A stretch of DNA of 64,000 nucleotides from Legionella steigerwaltii (GTDB lineage: Bacteria; Pseudomonadota; Gammaproteobacteria; Legionellales; Legionellaceae): contig NZ_LNYZ01000038.1 of assembly GCF_001468065.1 (NCBI RefSeq), positions 168,368-232,367 on the forward strand, given 5' to 3'. Below the pieces are notes generated by a model. That model was not told where the DNA came from. It worked only from the letters and a program-made list of their open reading frames with translations, and did not search any database. Positions 58,506 to 64,000 of this stretch are shown piece after piece. The stretch's first letter is position 1. Each line of letters opens with the position of its first letter. Both the position numbers and the translations under genes were made by a program.

Positions 58506-59387
58506 TTACCACGGCTTCATATTAAAAGGAGAGGGGTTAAAAATTTCTTGTTCCCCATCTTCAGATTTATTATGTATCTCATTAGCTTCTTGTGTGGAGG
58601 ATTGATCTTTATTATACGGCCTGGGTTCTCTCGAAAGTGGACTTGGAGCAAAGCTTTGCTCTTTTGTTACTTCATCTCTTTCTTGTGCTTTCGGACTGGG
58701 TACGGGTACTAAATTATTTGCTAGCTGTTGGATAAATGCATCGTATAAAGCTAATGTGGGCATGGTAATGCGAAGAGAACGTATGTTTCCCTCCTCATCT
58801 TGAAGGATTTGTATGCAATCATCAGAAAGATGATTTTCTTCTTTAAATTCACTGAATTCGTTTATAATCGCTTCCATGAATTTTTTTAATTCATGTCGTT
58901 GCTTTGGAGTTAATTCATTAGGATCACATTGTAATTCAAGCTTAAGAGTCATTGATTCACGATCACTATCAACCAACAATTTCCCATCAGCAATTAATTT
59001 TTCAATTATTTCTGGGTCAAAACCAGACTCTAAATCAAGTTCTTCTGAACCAAACACTCCTACCAATTCATCTTCAGACCCAACTACTTTGCCTGATTTA
59101 GTTAGGAATTTATCTTCACCAGGACTCGCTTTTTCCTCAGATGTCTTCTTATCAGAGGTGGCACTATCACCTCCGTTACCACCTGCGCCATGTCCTGAAC
59201 AAAGGCGCTTAGGTGCGATTTCTTTAAAACAAGTCGGACAGCGTACTTTTGCACCTTCCTCAGCAGCCTCTTTTTTTTCTGCTTCCTTTCTAAATTGTTG
59301 TAAAGCTAATGCTATAGAAGAGGTTTGGGGTTCATCTGCCGTTATGGATTCAAGGACAGGCCGATGCTTTTCTTTGTCTTTTTTCAT
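58506..59387 (-). CDS. Acidic protein with a CxxC/CxxH zinc-like motif (function unknown)
   Basis: A 293-residue, highly charged soluble protein. Residues ~50-66 read CPTCFKEIAPKRLCSGH (C50, C53, C63, H66), a possible zinc knuckle, then a Gly/Ser linker, a folded centre (LKLELQCDPNELTPKQRHELKKF) and a Ser/Pro-rich tail ending NPSPFNMKPW. ATG at 59387 with GGAG 7 nt upstream is preferred over 59411. It carries the shared promoter (59448-59490) and may be a secreted effector. Confidence 0.65.
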   Translation of the reverse strand: MKKDKEKHRPVLESITADEPQTSSIALALQQFRKEAEKKEAAEEGAKVRCPTCFKEIAPKRLCSGHGAGGNGGDSATSDKKTSEEKASPGEDKFLTKSGKVVGSEDELVGVFGSEELDLESGFDPEIIEKLIADGKLLVDSDRESMTLKLELQCDPNELTPKQRHELKKFMEAIINEFSEFKEENHLSDDCIQILQDEEGNIRSLRITMPTLALYDAFIQQLANNLVPVPSPKAQERDEVTKEQSFAPSPLSREPRPYNKDQSSTQEANEIHNKSEDGEQEIFNPSPFNMKPW

Positions 59388-59447
59388 GAGAATACTCCAG
59401 TGCAAGTTCATAATGGTTTCATCCGAATAAAGATTTACTTATCTGTT

Positions 59448-59490
59448 ATTATACCGAGTTAAAAAAACCCAATTGTATATAAAATGTACA
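59448..59490 (-). promoter_or_regulatory. shared regulon promoter, copy 1
   Basis: On the minus strand: TGTACATTTTATATACA (59490-59474), 20 nt, then TATAAT (59453-59448). The ATG of the gene at 59387 lies about 54 nt beyond the expected start of transcription. The same spacing recurs at 60859-60901 and 61871-61913. Confidence 0.75.
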
Positions 59491-59501
59491 TTTATTGGGT
59501 T
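59466..59501 (-). terminator. hairpin overlapping the shared promoter
   Basis: AACCCAAT and ATTGGGTT (8 bp) enclose the TGTACA motif at the end of the ATP-grasp gene. It could stop transcription from that gene before the next promoter. The stem is short. Confidence 0.4.
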
Positions 59502-60825
59502 ACTCGTTTTTTTGACTTAAAACATCGAGTACATAGTCCCAAATTTTACCTGCTACATTAATTCCTTTCCCATCAGACGGATTGAGATGTAATTCAATGT
59601 AAGGGAAACTATTATTTTCAATAATTCCAAATTGTTGCTTATGCCATGGAAGAGAAATATCCTGACAAATAAAATCAAGACCCGTAAGCGGTATATTGAG
59701 GATTTTATGTGCTTTTTCCAATAATAGTTTGTTCTCAGGATGTATCAGATCGGTAACATCACTGATTTTTGCACCACTACTCATAGTAACTTTTTTTGCA
59801 ATAAAGATTTGTTGTCCCTTGTTTATTACCGTATTAAGAGCAACTCCCTGGGCTGACAAAATGTTTATCAAGTTGCTATTTGGAGTAATTTTATATGGAT
59901 ATTTACCATGACCTTCTTTCCACGTAACTTTATTTTTTTTATCAATTAACTCTTGAAGTGTAGTTACACCATCGCCAACAATGCTCTCAGGTTGTCTCCT
60001 CACACAAGCGATTAATGAATCATTAATAATTAATGACCGATAAACATCCCCAGGTATGTGTTTTTCAACCAGCACGCGAAAATCAACTTGCTTTACTATG
60101 TTTATCGCTTTTTTTAATTCATTTGGAGTTTGAATAGTACATGAAGTGTGAATACTTAGAGATTCAGATAATGGCTTAACCACAAGAGGAAATCCCAATG
60201 AAATGCCATAGTTGTAGGCTTTTTTGCTGGAAATAAAAACCCTCCCTAAGGGACAGGGAATTTGGCTATCTAATAATTTTTTCTTGAGGATCCATTTATT
60301 ATCATATTTAGTATCCTCATCAAAGCGTGTATTTTTTTGAGAAATAAGAGAGATTGGAGTCTGTATGAAATAATATTTTTTCCTATTGTAGACCAACTTA
60401 AAATACAGAGTATGCAAGTTAGATTCCTTAAAATTATACAGCTCTAGCCCTCTTTTTTGTGCTTCATCCCAAAATGCAAGGACACTGTTATTGAATTGTT
60501 TCCTATCAATGGTCTGAGTCTTGGTATATAGTTTTAGTTTTTGAAAAATATTAATGACCAACTGATTTAATAGGTTATTGAATCGTAAAAAATCATGCTC
60601 TGATAGGAGAAAGAGTTTAGATAAAAGATAGATAAATGGATTGAATATAAAATAATGGAATAAATTAAAAAATTTTCTTCGAAAATGAGAACGTTTTTCG
60701 GGATAGCAATGCTCACAATGTTTATTGTCCATATATGCTGTGGGAACCGGTTTTAATGATTTGCAAATGTCACGTGAAGATTTGATTTCTTTATGTTCAT
60801 CAAAATTTTTAACATAAGCGCTCAT
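59500..60825 (-). CDS. ATP-grasp ligase, cyanophycin-synthetase-like
   Basis: A 441-residue protein whose ATP-grasp part (~175-430) has LGRVFISSKKAYNYGISLGFPLVVKPLSES as landmarks, VGDGVTTLQELID (a CphA phrase), and GLDFICQDIS...IIENNSFPYIELHLNPS (metal/ATP-binding Glu-Asn). The N terminus has a His/Cys-rich stretch (NKHCEHCYPEKRSH) and hydrophobic helices. Such ligases join carboxylates to amines in peptides. Cyanophycin itself would need a Mur ligase domain, which is absent. Substrate unknown; shares the regulon promoter. Confidence 0.75.
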   Translation of the reverse strand: MSAYVKNFDEHKEIKSSRDICKSLKPVPTAYMDNKHCEHCYPEKRSHFRRKFFNLFHYFIFNPFIYLLSKLFLLSEHDFLRFNNLLNQLVINIFQKLKLYTKTQTIDRKQFNNSVLAFWDEAQKRGLELYNFKESNLHTLYFKLVYNRKKYYFIQTPISLISQKNTRFDEDTKYDNKWILKKKLLDSQIPCPLGRVFISSKKAYNYGISLGFPLVVKPLSESLSIHTSCTIQTPNELKKAINIVKQVDFRVLVEKHIPGDVYRSLIINDSLIACVRRQPESIVGDGVTTLQELIDKKNKVTWKEGHGKYPYKITPNSNLINILSAQGVALNTVINKGQQIFIAKKVTMSSGAKISDVTDLIHPENKLLLEKAHKILNIPLTGLDFICQDISLPWHKQQFGIIENNSFPYIELHLNPSDGKGINVAGKIWDYVLDVLSQKNE

Positions 60826-60858
60826 AATTTATCTCCACAGATTCGCCCATTAGCTATC

Positions 60859-60901
60859 ATTATATCGAGTTAAAACAGATCAATTGTATATAAAATGTAC
60901 G
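60859..60901 (-). promoter_or_regulatory. shared regulon promoter, copy 2
   Basis: On the minus strand: CGTACATTTTATATACA (60901-60885), 20 nt, then TATAAT (60864-60859), followed about 34 nt later by the ATP-grasp ATG at 60825. The motif differs from copy 1 by a single base. Confidence 0.78.
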
Positions 60902-61016
60902 GATGCACCGTGTGTTTGCTTACCTACTGATATCTATGTAACACTGAACTTAAAAATCAATTCAGACTAAATTTGTTTAGAGAGTTTTCTTATTTAAAGA
61001 GGCTTAGACAGAACGA

Positions 61017-61709
61017 ATGAAAGATAAATCAATATTGCTTGTAGAAGATAACGTTAAGTTAGCCAATTACCTCAAAGAAAGCTTACAAGAAGCAGGTTAT
61101 GATGTTTCTATTGAAAAACGTGGTGATAGAGCGGTCTATCGCATCATTCGTGAGCAACCGTGCCTAGTAATATTAGATATAATGCTTCCTGGCATGAATG
61201 GTGATCAAATATGCCATACCATTAGAGATGAGTATTTGGGGAAAATACTCATGCTAACAGCAATTAATGATATTGAAAGTGAAGTATCCTCTTTAAATTT
61301 AGGAGCAGATGACTACTTAACTAAACCTGTTGCAGACGAGGTTTTGAAAGCAAGAATAGAGGCATTGTTACGTCGACCCAATTTAGTTAATAATCAAAAT
61401 CAATTTCAATTTGGCAATTTTTCTATCAATTTTAGTACTAAGAGTGTTCATCTCTTTGATGAAGAAATTTCAATAAGTACCAGTGACTTTGAAATGCTTG
61501 CTTTGTTGGTTAAGAACCATGATAGGTTGCTAAGTCGAGATAGCATTATGTATGCTCTTTCTGGGCATGAATATGATGGGGTTGATAGAGGTATCGATTT
61601 AAAAATATCACGTTTAAGAAAAGCATTGAATGATAATAATAAAAAGCCCTATCGTATAAAAACAATTCATAAAAAAGGATATGTATTTGTATCAGCGGCT
61701 TGGGAATAA
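61017..61709 (+). CDS. OmpR/PhoB-family response regulator
   Basis: A 230-residue regulator: receiver domain with E10-D11, phosphoacceptor D54 (VILDIMLPGMNGD), MLTAIND and DDYLTKPV, plus a C-terminal winged helix (LLSRDSIMYALSG...DRGIDLKISRLRKAL...IKTIHKKGYVF). The kinase is probably the one starting at the right window edge on the opposite strand. Its position between the three genes that share one promoter motif makes it the prime candidate for their regulator. No such motif was seen before its own start. Confidence 0.9.
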   Translation: MKDKSILLVEDNVKLANYLKESLQEAGYDVSIEKRGDRAVYRIIREQPCLVILDIMLPGMNGDQICHTIRDEYLGKILMLTAINDIESEVSSLNLGADDYLTKPVADEVLKARIEALLRRPNLVNNQNQFQFGNFSINFSTKSVHLFDEEISISTSDFEMLALLVKNHDRLLSRDSIMYALSGHEYDGVDRGIDLKISRLRKALNDNNKKPYRIKTIHKKGYVFVSAAWE

Positions 61710-61870
61710 ATACTGATCACAGCCACCGATCTTATGTAAGACTTATGAAAAATAGTAAAAAATTCTTTTGCCTCGACCTTGAGATTTTTCGTCCAGTGAT
61801 GAAAGCTTCACCAAATATATCGCAAATCTATAATCATTTACCCTCGACAAAAGTATCATTTTAGAACGTT

Positions 61871-61913
61871 TGTACAATATATATACATTTGAGCTGAGTG
61901 TTTTTGATAAAAT
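61871..61913 (+). promoter_or_regulatory. shared regulon promoter, copy 3
   Basis: TGTACAATATATATACA (61871-61887), 20 nt, then TAAAAT (61908-61913), then 35 nt to the ATG at 61949. Spacing is identical to the two minus-strand copies although the 20 nt in between differs, which speaks for selection on the motif and its distance. Confidence 0.78.
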
Positions 61914-61948
61914 CAACCTATTATTTTAAGTAATAGTCGAGATGAGCC

Positions 61949-63772
61949 ATGAAAGACGCTGCAATAGAAATCTTAATATATAAACCAGATCCAGATCATC
62001 CACTGCCTGAAAATCAGAGAGGTGTGGTGATAAATCCTCACTTAAAACAACGGTTCAAGCAATTTGTTCCAATTGGCGTCTATTTAGAAGGCTCTGATTT
62101 GAAGTATTATTTTTTCGATCAGTGTGATAAATCCCCAAAAATCTATAGTAGTTTGGATGAACTCAAACGAGACTTACCGGAAGAACTAGACAATATATTT
62201 GAGAAGAACCCAAAATTATTTATTATGGGCCATGCTGGTGGTGGCGAATATGGTATGGGTAATTGCCATGGCCCAAGTGAGCAGTTATATGATGATAATT
62301 TTGATAATTTATTACATGGTTTTAAACGAGCATTGCCCGCACATCATGGTGAAGTTTTTGTGACTTTAGAAGGTTGTAATACAGACAATCAACTTAATGC
62401 TGCAGCAAACTCACAGGAAAAAACATTTTTAGAAAGAGTATCAGTGAAACATCCAGAAATCACGTTTGGTGGAACTGGACCATGGAATGCGCAAGATGTA
62501 CAGACCGGCTTCCGATCCCTTTCGCCGGCATCCCCTATCACATCGATGGCAGGAAATATTTGGAAGGCTGGAAACAGTGTTATTTTTCATCATGGTGAAT
62601 ATCAAGTTGCCGTTCGAAAATCTTTATTTGCCTCAACACAAACAGCTAAAGAATTAAAAGTGAACACCATAGAATATGCACGTGCAATGCTAGGTAAAGA
62701 CGGTAGCGATGAACTGATAGCAAAAATCGCTTTAAATCGAGATATTCTAAACATTCAAGATTTAAAGAAAATTGAGGGTTTTCCAGAATTGCGATTTGAA
62801 GGAGAAGATGTTTCAAAGTTTGTTGAACAGGAAAATCAAATATTAGGTAAAGAACAAGAAAATTATTTAACACGTGTCCGTCATATCTTAGGTCGGGCGG
62901 ACCCTATAGAACAACTGACAGATAGAGAGGTACTAGAACTTCTCTTAGGTTTAAAAGAACCTTCTGTATTTAAAGGTCATGAAGACTTGCTAGAGTCAAT
63001 TCTAGCTAATAAGGCTTTGTTAAACCTGGCAATGGTAAGTTGTGGAAAAGTCCTTATTGGTGGCCCAAGTAATGATAGCGTCATTGCTTTATTATTAAAA
63101 CATGGCGCTGATATTAATAGTGCTGATAAAAAAGGCATGACGGCTTTGCACTATGCGGTACAGAATTTTTATAATTATAGAAAAGAGCCGTTACATCTCA
63201 TTAAAAAGTTATTAGAGTGTGGTGCTAGTCTTGAAGTGCGAAATGAAAAAGGACAGACTCCTATCGAGACAGCGCAAGATCATAGCAAAGATGGAAGAGT
63301 AACTGCTAGTGATAAGCTTCTCGCATCTTTGAAATCTAGCAATTCGCCACCAACTCCCATAGAACTAAAACAATCTGTTAGACAAATATTTCAGATGAGT
63401 CAACACAAGGCTGATGAACTACTTTCATTACCTATTGCGAAACGTGAATATAGCAAATGCAGTGAAGGCACTCTTTATATTCCTGAAGATGTAGTGGAAA
63501 AATTGCATGGAATCTTGCAATCTGCAACGGGGAGTAATGAACTATTATCGGCGTTTGAATCAGAGCTTAGTGTGGTTATCAGCGCTCTTGAAAAAGGCAT
63601 TGGAACTGGAGAAGCGATTGATGGTGAGGAAGATGAATTTATCCCCAAACGTTTTGAAAATGCAAAACTCCAGTTAACAGCGGTTATCGACTCACTGGTT
63701 GGGATGAAACAAGAGATGGATACTTCAAAAGATGCTACAGTTGAGGACCAACTTCCAAAACTAAAATCTTAA
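61949..63772 (+). CDS. Caspase-like (clan CD) peptidase-like domain plus ankyrin repeats, effector candidate
   Basis: A 607-residue protein. N-terminal domain: LFIMGHAGGGEYGMG with H95 and VTLEGCNTD with C143, a His-Gly and x-Gly-Cys dyad 48 residues apart as in caspase-, clostripain- and C80-type clan CD cysteine peptidases. Ankyrin repeats at ~365-445 (VIALLLKHGADINSADKKGM; HLIKKLLECGASLEVRNEKG) and a helical, acidic C terminus. No signal peptide. Such combinations are typical of Dot/Icm effectors. Activity is inferred from two motifs only. Confidence 0.65.
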   Translation: MKDAAIEILIYKPDPDHPLPENQRGVVINPHLKQRFKQFVPIGVYLEGSDLKYYFFDQCDKSPKIYSSLDELKRDLPEELDNIFEKNPKLFIMGHAGGGEYGMGNCHGPSEQLYDDNFDNLLHGFKRALPAHHGEVFVTLEGCNTDNQLNAAANSQEKTFLERVSVKHPEITFGGTGPWNAQDVQTGFRSLSPASPITSMAGNIWKAGNSVIFHHGEYQVAVRKSLFASTQTAKELKVNTIEYARAMLGKDGSDELIAKIALNRDILNIQDLKKIEGFPELRFEGEDVSKFVEQENQILGKEQENYLTRVRHILGRADPIEQLTDREVLELLLGLKEPSVFKGHEDLLESILANKALLNLAMVSCGKVLIGGPSNDSVIALLLKHGADINSADKKGMTALHYAVQNFYNYRKEPLHLIKKLLECGASLEVRNEKGQTPIETAQDHSKDGRVTASDKLLASLKSSNSPPTPIELKQSVRQIFQMSQHKADELLSLPIAKREYSKCSEGTLYIPEDVVEKLHGILQSATGSNELLSAFESELSVVISALEKGIGTGEAIDGEEDEFIPKRFENAKLQLTAVIDSLVGMKQEMDTSKDATVEDQLPKLKS

Positions 63773-63775
63773 TCA

Positions 63776-64000
63776 TTAGGAATATATTGGAAGTACTATG
63801 GTGAATCGAGCACCTTTTAATATCGGTGATTGTGTAGACATGACCTTTCCTCCGTGGAGATTAACAACTTTTTTAACAATAGCTAATCCTAACCCAATAT
63901 GTTTATCTCCAATTCCTGCGTCTTCAGCAATTGTATATTCAGAAAAAATGTCATCCGCACCCTCCTCCGGCAAGCCTGGGCCATCATCGTCTACGTGAAG
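63776..64000 (-). CDS. Sensor histidine kinase, C-terminal ATPase domain (5' part outside window)
   Basis: The minus frame is open from base 64000 inward: VDDDGPGLP (G1 box), then IGLGLAIVKKVVNLHGG (G2 box) and GARFTIVLP at the end. These are the HATPase_c signatures of sensor kinases. It runs convergently toward the caspase-like gene, 3 bp between stops. It is probably the partner of the response regulator at 61017. Confidence 0.85.
   Translation of the reverse strand, partial: LHVDDDGPGLPEEGADDIFSEYTIAEDAGIGDKHIGLGLAIVKKVVNLHGGKVMSTQSPILKGARFTIVLPIYS

Noticed and set aside
58876..59430. 184-codon plus-strand ORF, Ser-rich
   Set aside because: Antisense of the acidic protein gene; it has low-complexity Ser/Phe composition expected from reading Glu/Lys codons backwards.

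Overview
The window is AT-rich (roughly 38-40% GC by eye) and looks like chromosomal or integrative-element DNA of a Legionella species or close relative. The reasons are a copper ATPase very like the Legionella CopA protein as I remember it, HelABC/Czc-type RND metal pumps, a coiled-coil protein with a transmembrane hairpin of the LegC/Ylf effector type, an ankyrin-repeat protein with a cysteine-peptidase-like domain, and many lineage-specific lipoproteins. No database was searched, so the genus is inferred. No rRNA, tRNA, integrase, transposase gene or CRISPR array was seen.

Region 1 (1-35.4 kb) is a metal and metalloid resistance island. It starts with an arsenic operon (5'-truncated arsN-like acetyltransferase, arsR, arsI, arsC, acr3). 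Next come a CusCBA-type Cu/Ag efflux system with a CusF domain fused to CusB, and a P1B ATPase with an RcnR/CsoR-family repressor and a perfect 13-bp palindromic operator. Then follow a multicopper oxidase fused to a CopB-like barrel, a DUF2231 membrane protein, a chemoreceptor and a CDF exporter. The rest of the island is a CadA/ZntA-type ATPase with a zinc-ribbon protein and a SmtB/ArsR repressor, a CzcCBA (HelCBA) pump, and copA with csoR. Small His-tailed lipoproteins and PepSY fragments lie between them. The island also holds decayed genes: an EamA permease, a split PepSY gene and a broken membrane GGDEF protein.

Region 2 (35.4-58.3 kb) begins with a putative effector and a gene remnant ending in an inverted duplication. 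A tightly overlapping operon (37.5-44.8 kb) follows, encoding an ABC-F protein, an ABC exporter, an ANT-like nucleotidyltransferase, a GrpB-GNAT fusion, a triple-GNAT protein, a DUF1653 protein and an AAA-type NTPase, with a TipA-like MerR regulator behind it. This resembles an antibiotic or metabolite resistance and modification locus. A double beta-lactamase-fold protein and a second ABC exporter in inverted orientation follow; the two exporters share an almost identical nucleotide-binding domain. After these come AraC/GyrI, DUF3987, PdxH-like, NIF3-like, avidin-like and PAS-LuxR genes, a 0.5-kb cluster of TGTAGCAA repeats, and a wHTH-MNT/HEPN/AadA-like three-gene unit.

Region 3 (58.5-64 kb) is the most original part. 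Three genes encode a zinc-binding acidic protein, a cyanophycin-synthetase-like ATP-grasp protein, and a caspase-like plus ankyrin protein. Each is preceded by the same 17-bp semi-palindrome (TGTACAWTWTATATACA) exactly 20 nt upstream of a -10 box. They surround an OmpR-family response regulator, and a histidine-kinase gene begins at the window end. I infer a small, apparently undescribed two-component regulon.
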